From contig JBPJFZ010000002.1 in NCBI GenBank assembly GCA_051208035.1, positions 62,001-126,000 of the forward strand: DNA of 64,000 nucleotides. The letters run 5' to 3'. The notes beneath the pieces are model-generated. The model did no database searches. It was not told the origin of the DNA and saw only the letters and a list, made by a program, of their open reading frames with translations. Positions within the stretch are counted from its first letter, which is position 1, and every line of letters starts with the position of its first letter. Source of the DNA: JACKOB01 sp024234575. GTDB lineage: Bacteria > Pseudomonadota > Gammaproteobacteria > Pseudomonadales > Oleiphilaceae. The translations under genes were made by a program, and so were the position numbers. This document shows positions 17,404-25,504 of this stretch, piece after piece.

Positions 17404-18192
17404 ATGATTTTAGTATTACTCCCCGACATTGGATATCACCCTGCAGAATTAAGTGTTCCGTGCAAAGCGCTCTTAGATGCTGGCTTTGAGCTTCAGTTTG
17501 TTACCTTGTCAGGAAAAAAGTCACGCGCTGATGATAATTTGTTAGATGTTAAAAGTTGTCTTTTGACGCGTTTTTTTACGGGTAGTAGTGCTGATCAGAG
17601 AAAACATCGTGAACTGATTAAATCAGATGCTTTTTGCAACCCTAAATCAATTACTGATACTAACCTTCAAAACGCGCAGGGAATTTTTATTCCCGGCGGG
17701 TTTGGTAAGGGAATGAAAGCATTTATCGAGTCTGCAGAAGTTTGGCGATTGCTTGCGGACGCTTTTATTAAGAATCTCCCTGTCGCCACTGTTGGTCAGG
17801 CGGTGCGTGTACTCACCAGGGTAGTTGATCCCCGTACTGGTGTGCCGGTCATCTATGACAGAAAGACAACCGGTCTGCCGAAATGGTTCGAACATGCGGC
17901 TTGGATGATGACGAGGAAAACGCTGGGCGACCACTTTAAAATGTATCCTGGATACCTGGAACAAGAGGTTCGCGCCAATTTACATCATCAACGAAACTTT
18001 TTGTCTGGCTCGACGTCCTGGATTTTCGCTCTGGGCCATAACTCCCCTTGTGTTATACAAGACAGGCAGTATTTATCGGCGCGCTGGACGGCAGATTGTG
18101 ATCGCCTCTCGCTAAAATTTATCGCCTTATTGAAAAATATCCCATTAAGCCAGCCCCAGCCAATGATGCCTCAACAGGTTTGTCTAGGCTGA
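17404..18192 (+). CDS. DJ-1/PfpI-like protein lacking the usual catalytic cysteine
   Basis: A 262-residue protein with a flavodoxin-like class I amidotransferase fold. The N-terminal ILVLLPDIGYHPAELSVPC strand and helix, IFIPGGFGKGMKAF (the GG loop) and LPVATVGQAVRVL (the nucleophile elbow) fix the family. At the elbow, family members carry A-x-C-H-G. Here the aligned residues are V-G-Q-A, so both the nucleophilic Cys and the following His are replaced. The protein should not act as a standard glyoxalase, protease or chaperone of the Hsp31 type. It might bind a ligand or protein instead. It stands alone; no terminator was recognised. Confidence 0.7.
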   Translation: MILVLLPDIGYHPAELSVPCKALLDAGFELQFVTLSGKKSRADDNLLDVKSCLLTRFFTGSSADQRKHRELIKSDAFCNPKSITDTNLQNAQGIFIPGGFGKGMKAFIESAEVWRLLADAFIKNLPVATVGQAVRVLTRVVDPRTGVPVIYDRKTTGLPKWFEHAAWMMTRKTLGDHFKMYPGYLEQEVRANLHHQRNFLSGSTSWIFALGHNSPCVIQDRQYLSARWTADCDRLSLKFIALLKNIPLSQPQPMMPQQVCLG

Positions 18193-18455
18193 TAAGGCTA
18201 TTGCCTGGCATGATTATCCTTTCATAGGCCTCTCATCACGGTCATCGCCAGGCAGGATTGCCTTGAAAAAATCGATGAAATTGCGATAATGCACGGCGAA
18301 AAATTGTGCATATAGCCATTTGTACTTGCTGCACATTCTTCCATGCTCTGTTTTAATCGCGATACTATTCTGTTTTTTGTCCATTTATTAAGGTGTCTTC
18401 GCTCTGCGTGGCTGCTTTCTTTCTACTGAGGCCTGTTTCCACATACAAGTTCAAT

Positions 18456-19157
18456 ATGAGTCAAGCCACACCTACTTTGTCGTCGTTAAGCAGTTCGAGA
18501 CTGGTTAGTTTGTTAACCGAAATGACGAGTGCCAAAGTCACCGTATCTGGTCGACATTTTTCCGAGAAACTAGGCAGTTTTCTGGATATGTCCGATTCAA
18601 TTACCTTGTCAGAAGCACATGCATCATTAAGCCGTTTGAGCTACGAACCTTTGCTGACCGAGGTTGCAGACATTCAGGATAAGTTTCTGCATGCGCGCCG
18701 AGATATGGTGGCGTCTGTTACCAGAAGCTTCTCTCCTGGCTCAAGCCCTTTGGGAATAAAACTGCCGATACGTGAGAACAATAATCTCGCGGATAAGCCG
18801 CTGTCTTTCAGTCCGTACCACCGTTTTTATGCGGCCCATCAGCGTGATCTGGATATCAAAGTTTCCAGCCTGCACTGCCAGATACGAGATATGGTAGCGG
18901 GTATATCACCCGGCATGGCGCAGTTGTCGTTACTGGATAAGGTTCTTACAGAGACATTTGTATCGCGAACCCGCAAGTTTCTTAACACCGTCCCAAGATT
19001 ACTGGGAGTGCATTTTGAAAACCTTGCACAAGCGCAAGGCGAAAGTACAGACGTCTGGATTGATCAGTTTTGTGGAGATATGAAAGCGGTACTGCTTGCT
19101 GAAATAGAAGTAAGATTAATGCCAGTGTTGGGGCTCGTTGAGTCAGCAGCCAATTAG
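18456..19157 (+). CDS. DUF3348 family protein, first gene of a motor-like operon
   Basis: ATG 18456 gives a 233-residue soluble protein beginning MSQATPTLSSLSSSRLVSLL; the in-frame GTG at 18393 would add 21 hydrophobic, unrelated residues. It is mostly helical, with a conserved-looking N-terminal helix, a FSEKLGSFLDMSDSITLSEA segment and a central FSPYHRFYAAHQRDLD segment. The match to DUF3348 is from memory of operons in Burkholderia, Xanthomonas and Pseudomonas where it precedes DUF802, OmpA-family and DUF2894 genes, the same order as here. The function is unknown. It may be a cytoplasmic partner of the membrane protein encoded 31 bases downstream. Confidence 0.75.
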   Translation: MSQATPTLSSLSSSRLVSLLTEMTSAKVTVSGRHFSEKLGSFLDMSDSITLSEAHASLSRLSYEPLLTEVADIQDKFLHARRDMVASVTRSFSPGSSPLGIKLPIRENNNLADKPLSFSPYHRFYAAHQRDLDIKVSSLHCQIRDMVAGISPGMAQLSLLDKVLTETFVSRTRKFLNTVPRLLGVHFENLAQAQGESTDVWIDQFCGDMKAVLLAEIEVRLMPVLGLVESAAN

Positions 19158-19188
19158 ATTGTAGTAACTTACAGGTAGATTCAAATTG

Positions 19189-21489
19189 ATGACGAGACTA
19201 ATTTTTAGCGCAGCATTTTTGCTTGGGGCAGCAGCGATTGGCTGGATGGGTTCGAACTTTATTGATGCGAACAGGCTGGGGCTAATAGTCATTGTGGTGA
19301 TTGGTATCGTATATAGCATCGGTGTGATTGAGCTGTTGCAGTTTCAACGGGCAACCGGCACGCTAAGTCACGCCCTTGCAGCATTAGCGAAGAGCGATGC
19401 GCCAGTTTCCCCAGAGCTGCAGCAATGGCTCGACCAGCTTCATCACTCGTTACGAAGCCCTGTCAGGCTGCGTATTGAAGGCGAACGCATCGGTTTGCCG
19501 ACGCCGGTGATTACACCTTACCTGGTTGGGTTATTGGTCATGCTGGGCTTGCTGGGTACCTTTGTCGGTATGGTCGACACCTTGCAAGGTGCGGTGATCG
19601 CTTTGGAAGCCACGGATAAATTAGAAGCAATTCGCGCCGGTTTAACGGCACCGATTGGCGGATTAAGTCTGGCGTTTGGAACCTCTGTGGCAGGGGTAGC
19701 CGCCTCTGCGATGCTCGGTTTGATGTCAACGCTAAGTCGTCGGGAAAGATTGCTGGCAACACGATTGCTGGATACAAAGATTAGCAGCAGCTTTCGCGAT
19801 TTTTCACTCGCGCACAATCGCCAGGAAGCCTACCGTGCTTTGCAAATGCAGTCTCAGGGGTTGCCGCAAATTACCGAAAAGCTAGATCGCTTAGTAACGC
19901 AGATGGAGCGCATGAGTGCACATTTAGGTGACACGCTGGTAACCAATCAGAATGCTTTTCATGCGTCAGCACTGGAAAACTTCGGCACTTTGGCAACATC
20001 GGTTGCACAATCGCTGCAAGACAGTCTGTCTGAATGTGGACGCCTCGCTGGCGAAAGTCTCCGTCCGGTGGTGCAAGGAGTCATGACTGACATGCAAGCG
20101 CATTTACGCCAGTCGACGGAAACAACCCATGCGAATCTTACCAATGTTATGCAGTCGCAGCTGGCTACCGTGCAAGCGCAGTTTATAGGTACGGCTAAAG
20201 ATGTTAGTGAAGCATGGGGAGAAGGGCTGCAGGCACAACAGCAGTCAAACGAGCAACTTCTGCAACATATCGGGCAGACTTTCGAGAGTTTCAGCGGTCA
20301 GTTTGAAAGCACTGCCAAAGAAATATCAACAACCCTTAGCCACACCACAAATGGCTGGCTGGAGCAGCAGCGAACGGATGACCTGCGGCGTTTGGATATG
20401 TGGTCGCATTCTTTAGAGCAATTACAAAAAACTTCTAGCGAAAGCAATGCCGAGGCGCTGACAGCCATTGTCCAGGCGATGAAGCAGCGTGCTGACGCTC
20501 AGGAACAGACCTTTAAAGAGATGACGGCGCAGTGGCTGCAAACATCCGAAAGCTCGCTGGCTCAACAACGCACGATAACAGAGAGCCTGGAAAAAACTGC
20601 CGCTGATATCGCCTCAAATGCCCAGGTCTCATCCCGCCAGATGCTCGATGAACTGCATGGGCTGCTTAATTCTTCCGATGCGTTGATTCGTCAGCGCATT
20701 ACGAGCGAATCGCAATGGTTAGCGCAGCATGGCGAGCGGATGGATTATCTTACTTCAACGCTGCAAACTGAACTGATCAGTCTGAGAGATGTTGAGGCAC
20801 GACGAGGTGCGGAGGCTATAGACCGGCTTGCCCTGCTTGAAGGTACCGTCACTGAACATTTACGTACATTAGGCTGTGCCTTAGAAGAACCGATGACTCG
20901 TCTGATTCAGACTGCATCAGAAACCCCGCGTGCTGCAGCGGAAGTCATTGGGCATTTACGCAATGAAATCTCCAATAATATTGAGCGCGACAACAAGCTG
21001 CTTGCCGAGCGACAGTCGTTAATGCAGACATTGCAGGCGCTCTCCGCGTCGATGGGGGAGTCGTCCTCGGGACAGCTACTGGCGGTAGAAAGGCTGGTCG
21101 AATCTTCTGCTGAGCTATTACAGCGTGTCGGAGCGAGCTTTAAAGAGCAGGTGCATGATGAAATGGCCAGAGTGGCCGATGTTGCTGATCAGTTTGCGGG
21201 GAGTACGGCAGAAATGTCCAGTCTTGGGGACGCATTCGGGTTGGCGGTTGCCATGTTTAATGAGTCCAACCAGACGCTGGTTGACAGTTTAAATCGTATA
21301 GAAAATGCTCTGAATCAATCAACGGCCCGCAGTGATGAACAGCTAAGTTATTATGTGGCACAGGCAAGAGAGGTGATTGACCATAGCCTGATGTCGCAGC
21401 GTGAACTATTTGACTCAATACGTGAGTTGAGTGCCGGTAAGCGTGACGCTGAGGTTACGCGGGTTAAAGCACCGGCAGAGGTGTGTTAA
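19189..21489 (+). CDS. MotA/ExbB/ZorA-like membrane protein with long helical tail (DUF802 type)
   Basis: The 766-residue protein starts at ATG 19189 (a TTG lies one codon before). Four membrane helices fall near residues 3-20, 30-52, 107-133 and 155-181. Helix 3 contains LGLLGTFVGMVDTL (119-132), the signature of MotA/TolQ/ExbB/ZorA proton-channel subunits. From about residue 200 to the end the chain is a heptad-like, Gln/Ala/Leu-rich helix of about 565 residues, interrupted by repeated TrpLeu/GlnGln segments, ending DEQLSYYVAQAREVIDHSL. ZorA of the Zorya defence system has the same build: a pentameric channel plus a long cytoplasmic tail. Predicted stator of a proton-driven motor; output unknown. 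Its stop abuts the next ATG. Confidence 0.85.
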   Translation: MTRLIFSAAFLLGAAAIGWMGSNFIDANRLGLIVIVVIGIVYSIGVIELLQFQRATGTLSHALAALAKSDAPVSPELQQWLDQLHHSLRSPVRLRIEGERIGLPTPVITPYLVGLLVMLGLLGTFVGMVDTLQGAVIALEATDKLEAIRAGLTAPIGGLSLAFGTSVAGVAASAMLGLMSTLSRRERLLATRLLDTKISSSFRDFSLAHNRQEAYRALQMQSQGLPQITEKLDRLVTQMERMSAHLGDTLVTNQNAFHASALENFGTLATSVAQSLQDSLSECGRLAGESLRPVVQGVMTDMQAHLRQSTETTHANLTNVMQSQLATVQAQFIGTAKDVSEAWGEGLQAQQQSNEQLLQHIGQTFESFSGQFESTAKEISTTLSHTTNGWLEQQRTDDLRRLDMWSHSLEQLQKTSSESNAEALTAIVQAMKQRADAQEQTFKEMTAQWLQTSESSLAQQRTITESLEKTAADIASNAQVSSRQMLDELHGLLNSSDALIRQRITSESQWLAQHGERMDYLTSTLQTELISLRDVEARRGAEAIDRLALLEGTVTEHLRTLGCALEEPMTRLIQTASETPRAAAEVIGHLRNEISNNIERDNKLLAERQSLMQTLQALSASMGESSSGQLLAVERLVESSAELLQRVGASFKEQVHDEMARVADVADQFAGSTAEMSSLGDAFGLAVAMFNESNQTLVDSLNRIENALNQSTARSDEQLSYYVAQAREVIDHSLMSQRELFDSIRELSAGKRDAEVTRVKAPAEVC

Positions 21490-22116
21490 ATGAATGAGCT
21501 GGACGATGGCATGACCAATGCGCCGCCAATTTGGGCGATATTTGGTGACCTGATGTCAGGACTTGTTGGCGTTTTCGTGCTGTTACTGGTCTGGGCGCTA
21601 GGGTTTCAGTTAGAGCTGGCGCAGTCTTTGGAAGAAGAAGTGCAGAAGCGTCAGGCAGAAGAGATGCGTCGCATGGCCCTCGAAGATGCCTTGGCAGACC
21701 CTTTAGCCACTGGTCGCGTAACGCTGCGAGATGGCCGTATTGGTATCAGTGGCAGCGTTTTATTCTCATTAAACTCTGATGAGCTTCAGCCAGAGGGGCG
21801 AGAGCTATTGCACACGCTGGTGGCACCGTTGCAAGTGTATCTGGGTGAGCGCAAAGAAATGCTGATGGTAAGCGGATTTACCGATGACCTGCCTATTCAA
21901 AAAGGTAATCATCGTTATGATGACAACTGGGAGTTGTCAGCTCAACGCGCACTGACGGTTACCCGCGAATTGATTGCCGCCGGCATGCCACCAGATATGG
22001 TGTTTGCGGCAGCTTTCGGCGCGCAGCATCCAGCGGTTCCGAATATTGACGGTGATTCGCGTTCTCAAAACAGGCGTGTAGAAATGGCCCCTGTACCAAA
22101 AAATGCAGGCGCCTGA
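21490..22116 (+). CDS. MotB/ZorB-like OmpA-family peptidoglycan-binding motor subunit
   Basis: The 208-residue protein has a short cytoplasmic N-terminus, one membrane helix (about 14-37) and a periplasmic OmpA-like domain (about 70-205). The helix carries WAIFGDLMSGLVGVFVLLLV; Asp20 is where MotB and ZorB place the proton-carrying Asp. The OmpA domain has FTDDLPIQKG, NWELSAQRALTVTRELI and SQNRRVEM, the residues that bind the peptidoglycan diaminopimelate group. It begins immediately after the stop of the ZorA-like gene, which implies coupled translation and a complex of the two. Expected role: anchor of the motor to the cell wall. Confidence 0.9.
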   Translation: MNELDDGMTNAPPIWAIFGDLMSGLVGVFVLLLVWALGFQLELAQSLEEEVQKRQAEEMRRMALEDALADPLATGRVTLRDGRIGISGSVLFSLNSDELQPEGRELLHTLVAPLQVYLGERKEMLMVSGFTDDLPIQKGNHRYDDNWELSAQRALTVTRELIAAGMPPDMVFAAAFGAQHPAVPNIDGDSRSQNRRVEMAPVPKNAGA

Positions 22117-22118
22117 TC

Positions 22119-23069
22119 TTGGAAAGCGAGCAGCCAATTAACGATGCCATTGATAAATTAGTCGATGAGCTGGAAGCTTTTAAGCGGGCATCTTTAACGT
22201 TGCCACCCGACGATGAAACGGTTGATGAGCTCGTTGTGTTACCAGACATTGAGTCGCTTCGTGCGCTTGATCTGACAGGTGCCTGCGAGATGTCTCTAGT
22301 GGCGTCGCAGTTGCGGGAAAAAAACCTGCACAAATTTGACCCCGTCCGATTTCGCTTTATTGAGTCAATGCTAGAGAAGGCAGCGCATCAGCCAAAAGCG
22401 GCGGTATCGAGACTGATCGAGGCCAAGGCGAAGAGAGCACTTGCCGACTACATTGCATCCTTTCTGTGTAGTTATGATCACGCAAAAGAAATGCTTGAGG
22501 ATGTGATGGTGAGACACCCTGAGTGTGCTGGCGAGCTCAAAAAACACTTTGTGGATTTTAATTTTAGAAGCATGGAAAATTCTATTGGCAGAATACCATG
22601 TCATAAAACCCGGCCGATTGCAGAATTGCTGCAACGTATGTCCAGCACTGCAGATAGCGATTCACCTGACCATCAAATACTGAATGAGGATTGGCTGATT
22701 GAAGGTGTTGCGGAAGCTCCGGGCACATCTGATCCGCTGCATGTTGGCGCCTCTCCAATACGGCAAGAGCTAAAAGCGGTCCGTGCATTTAAAGCTTCTT
22801 CACAAAAACGTGAGGTAGACAGCCGTGTTACCCAGGCCATTGAAGAGAGCCCCGAAAACGCTGGCCCCCTCAATCCGCAAAGGCTGATGGTGCGATCATT
22901 ATCGACATTACGAGAACTGTCACCCACTTATCTTGGCCGGTTTGTCACCATGATTGACGCCATGTTATGGCTTGAAGCTGCCGGGCCTGCTGCCGACCCT
23001 GGCGAGCAGGTGAAATCCTTGGCGAAAGGCAAAGCAGCGCCAGTCATCCGTGGAAAAAACCGCAGATAA
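22119..23069 (+). CDS. DUF2894 family protein, last gene of the motor-like operon
   Basis: Starts at TTG 22119, two bases after the OmpA-family gene, giving 316 residues; the next ATG would remove the conserved N-terminus. The protein is soluble. An acidic N-terminal part is followed by KFDPVRFRFIESMLEKA (about 70-86), a middle helical part, and a C-terminal block LNPQRLMVRSLSTLRELSPT with YLGRFVTMIDAMLWLE. Both blocks match what I recall of DUF2894, which is found in the same operon elsewhere. The function is unknown. It could be the cytoplasmic receiver of the motor's tail, a regulator or a cargo. A hairpin terminator ends the operon at 23088-23113. Confidence 0.75.
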   Translation: MESEQPINDAIDKLVDELEAFKRASLTLPPDDETVDELVVLPDIESLRALDLTGACEMSLVASQLREKNLHKFDPVRFRFIESMLEKAAHQPKAAVSRLIEAKAKRALADYIASFLCSYDHAKEMLEDVMVRHPECAGELKKHFVDFNFRSMENSIGRIPCHKTRPIAELLQRMSSTADSDSPDHQILNEDWLIEGVAEAPGTSDPLHVGASPIRQELKAVRAFKASSQKREVDSRVTQAIEESPENAGPLNPQRLMVRSLSTLRELSPTYLGRFVTMIDAMLWLEAAGPAADPGEQVKSLAKGKAAPVIRGKNRR

Positions 23070-23087
23070 AGCGGGGCGGCGACCCCG

Positions 23088-23113
23088 CCGCTCGCGGGTT
23101 TCGAGCGGTTTTT
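23088..23113 (+). terminator. Intrinsic terminator of the motor-like operon
   Basis: A 7-bp stem (ccgctcg at 23088-23094 with cgagcgg at 23102-23108) and a 7-base loop are followed by five T. It closes the four-gene unit that begins at 18456. Confidence 0.85.
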
Positions 23114-23263
23114 ATTGTTGCCATAGTTCACAAATTTCCAACCATCATCAATTCCTTCATGCCCCGTGAGATCGGTTAAGGATTTAATGCAAATGTTGCA
23201 CGCCATTTTCGTCTTTTCTGTAAGTGAGTTGTGTTAATAATTATAAAATCCTAAGGAGACCTC

Positions 23264-24454
23264 ATGAGACAAAAAATCTGGTTATGGCTGGCATCGGTAA
23301 TGCTGCTCTGTAGCTTTCACGCCAATGCCCAAGACACGCTGCAGGCTTCACAGCAACTGAAAGCCAATCAATCGTTAAATTCTGCTAATGGCAGCTATCG
23401 TTTTATTCTGCAGGGTGATGGAAATGTCGTTCTTTATACCTCGGCAAAAAAGGCACTTTGGTCTTCCAAGACAGTTGGAAAGGGCGGCTCTCGGCTGACC
23501 ATGCAAGGTGATGGAAATCTGGTGTTGTATACCTCATCTAACAAAGCAGTATGGTCGACTAAAACCAATGGTAAAGGTGCCGTGCGCGCGGTGCTGCAAG
23601 GAGACGGTAATTTTGTTCTCTACAGCTCGTCGGGTCGCGCTGTATGGGCGACCAATACCGCGACTTCTGATGGAGGTTCTGGTGGAAGTGATGGCGGAGG
23701 CAGTTCTGGTGGCGATACCGGCGGTGGTTCTTCGTCAGGTAGCGGCATCAAGCATATTGGCACCACCCAGATTTGGGATAAAGACGGTCAGGGGATTAGG
23801 ATTAATCGGCCATCTGGTAGTCAGGCGGGAGACTTGCTGGTGTTAGTGTTGCATCGTACCGACGATATGCTGCCTTTCGAAGTCAGTGGGTGGAAGCGCG
23901 CCGCAGAGTGCTACAAAGAGGATAACGGTTATGATTGTCTGGTCGTTAAAGACTGTACTTCTGTCAGTGGCGGTTTCTGTACCCGCTTCAAGAACAAGTA
24001 CAACGGTCGAGATCTGGCACAAACGGTGTTTTACCGGACTGTTGGCTCAAGTGAACAGGGATCTTATACCTTCAACCTAAATCAGGATTCAAGTGGACAC
24101 CCTGGCTGGATTATTCTTACCGCCTTGCGTGGAGCGAATACCTCTAATCCGGTCAGGGATTGGGCCTTCAAAGGCTGTGATGGCAGTCCGGATAGTCTGT
24201 TCCCATCGGTTCAGGGTGAGAAAGGCGATATGTTGTTGCTGTCGCAGTCTTTCGATGATGCCGTCAGTAAAAGCCTGTTTGGGGCGCCCAGTGGAATGCA
24301 GACTTTTGGCTACGTGAGCAACAGTGATGAAGCCGGCTTTCTCTTTGGTTCGGTTTTATCTGCAAGTGGCCAGACTGGCGTTAAAAAAACATCGGGAAGT
24401 GGCGCTTCCAGTTGTAAAGACGCATTGGTTTCACTGACTATAAAAGCCCAATAA
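23264..24454 (+). CDS. Secreted bulb-type mannose-lectin protein with unknown C-terminal domain
   Basis: A 396-residue exported protein. Signal peptide 1-22 ends in HANA. Residues about 25-135 form a B-lectin (monocot mannose-binding) beta-prism with three QxDxNxVxY sites: QGDGNVVLY, QGDGNLVLY and QGDGNFVLY. All three are intact, so it should bind mannose-type glycans. A Gly/Ser-rich linker (about 137-165) leads to a C-terminal domain of about 230 residues with six or more Cys, not recognised. A strong site (taaggag) precedes the ATG. Lectin-like bacteriocins use tandem domains of this lectin type, but the C-terminal part here does not match that plan. Possible glycan-targeted effector or adhesin. 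Confidence 0.85.
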   Translation: MRQKIWLWLASVMLLCSFHANAQDTLQASQQLKANQSLNSANGSYRFILQGDGNVVLYTSAKKALWSSKTVGKGGSRLTMQGDGNLVLYTSSNKAVWSTKTNGKGAVRAVLQGDGNFVLYSSSGRAVWATNTATSDGGSGGSDGGGSSGGDTGGGSSSGSGIKHIGTTQIWDKDGQGIRINRPSGSQAGDLLVLVLHRTDDMLPFEVSGWKRAAECYKEDNGYDCLVVKDCTSVSGGFCTRFKNKYNGRDLAQTVFYRTVGSSEQGSYTFNLNQDSSGHPGWIILTALRGANTSNPVRDWAFKGCDGSPDSLFPSVQGEKGDMLLLSQSFDDAVSKSLFGAPSGMQTFGYVSNSDEAGFLFGSVLSASGQTGVKKTSGSGASSCKDALVSLTIKAQ

Positions 24455-24465
24455 GCTGTTGTGCC

Positions 24466-24502
24466 GTCCGGGGTAAAGTGGCTGCGCCAATGCGCCCCGG
24501 AC
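24466..24502. repeat. Inverted repeat ahead of the helical membrane protein gene
   Basis: GTCCGGGG (24466-24473) is repeated inverted as CCCCGGAC (24495-24502) around a 21-base loop. There is no T run after it. It lies between the lectin gene and the ribosome site at 24508, so it may be an operator, an mRNA stability hairpin or a weak terminator. Confidence 0.5.
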
Positions 24503-24518
24503 TAATCGAGGAATGGAT

Positions 24519-25433
24519 ATGAACAAAGGCTATATTGCTCTATTAGGAATACTGGCATTGTTTGTGTTCATTACGGTAGGGGTTAACAGGTCTGGTGTTA
24601 GCCAAGATTTTGCACGCTCTCATGAGCCTTTCCAGCAGCCCGTCGCCTCTTTATCCGAATTGCCACTGCATGAGCTATCCTGGCCTGCAAACACTCATAC
24701 GCCAGAACAGGAGACGTACCCCAAAACAGCTTTTTCTTCCGATGGGCCCAACAAGGTAACCCTTCCAACGCGTATCGAGGCACTGACAGATTCTTTTTTA
24801 TCGCTCTTGCTGGATTATCGTCATCATCAAATCGAAGCCAGAGAAAAGCATGCCATCTATGGTGTCTTGATTGACCTGAATTCTTCGCCAGAGGGGCGTC
24901 AGCTGATCGCAGACAGCTTCTTTACAGAAAACACGGTTGTCGCAGAGACTCTGTACAACCTCTTACTTGATGCGGATATCAAGGATTCTGCATTACTGGT
25001 CGACTTGATTAAGCGCGAACAAACAGAAAATTTACCAGAGTATCGCGTTCGTATTCTTGATTTGATTGCCGACCTTAATACCAAAAACGACACCCCTTAC
25101 CAGGTCGAGATTGATGCCTTTCTCGACAGTCTGGCATTGCATTCTGATCAGGGGCTTAGAGCCAAAGCGATATCCCAGAGAGCCTGGTACGTTCGCGATA
25201 AAAATCTCAGTATCGCGCCCATCATCGGTGATTACCTGTTGGATCATTCTCCAGCGGTGAGAGAGGAAATGTACGAGATTATTGAGCTGACAATCGCGAA
25301 CCCGGATGATGCCCAGAAACATGACATAGCGCTGTCTTTAAGCGGGTTGCTGTATGCCGACTATCTGGGGTTAAAAGATCAGGAAATGACAAGAGTGCTC
25401 GACTTGCTCGCTCGGCTAAAAAACTCAGGCTGA
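24519..25433 (+). CDS. Membrane-anchored helical protein of unknown function
   Basis: Starting at ATG 24519 (gagga 6 bases upstream; ATG 24513 has no room for a ribosome site) the product has 304 residues. A single membrane helix (about 5-21, YIALLGILALFVFITVGV) anchors it. A linker of about 70 residues rich in Ser/Pro follows, then from about residue 85 a chain of amphipathic helix pairs that read like HEAT-type repeats (LIDLNSSPEGRQLIADSFF, LNTKNDTPYQVEIDAFLDSL). The soluble part is probably periplasmic. I do not recognise the family. The gene is only 64 bases after the lectin gene in the same direction, so co-transcription is likely. Confidence 0.65.
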   Translation: MNKGYIALLGILALFVFITVGVNRSGVSQDFARSHEPFQQPVASLSELPLHELSWPANTHTPEQETYPKTAFSSDGPNKVTLPTRIEALTDSFLSLLLDYRHHQIEAREKHAIYGVLIDLNSSPEGRQLIADSFFTENTVVAETLYNLLLDADIKDSALLVDLIKREQTENLPEYRVRILDLIADLNTKNDTPYQVEIDAFLDSLALHSDQGLRAKAISQRAWYVRDKNLSIAPIIGDYLLDHSPAVREEMYEIIELTIANPDDAQKHDIALSLSGLLYADYLGLKDQEMTRVLDLLARLKNSG

Positions 25434-25504
25434 TAACCTCCTCCCGCCACCTTATTTAACGGATTAGAGTCAGCTCTTTTTCTGGTGTTATGGGCCGAGA
25501 AAAC

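Noticed and set aside
18202..18254. Inverted repeat TGCCTGGC ... GCCAGGCA after the DJ-1-like gene
   Set aside because: The 37-base loop and lack of a T run make a terminator or operator unsupported; it could be chance.
18456..23069. A complete Zorya phage-defence system
   Set aside because: Only ZorA-like and ZorB-like proteins are present. No ZorC/ZorD (helicase) or ZorE (HNH nuclease) gene lies near; the flanking genes are DUF3348 and DUF2894.
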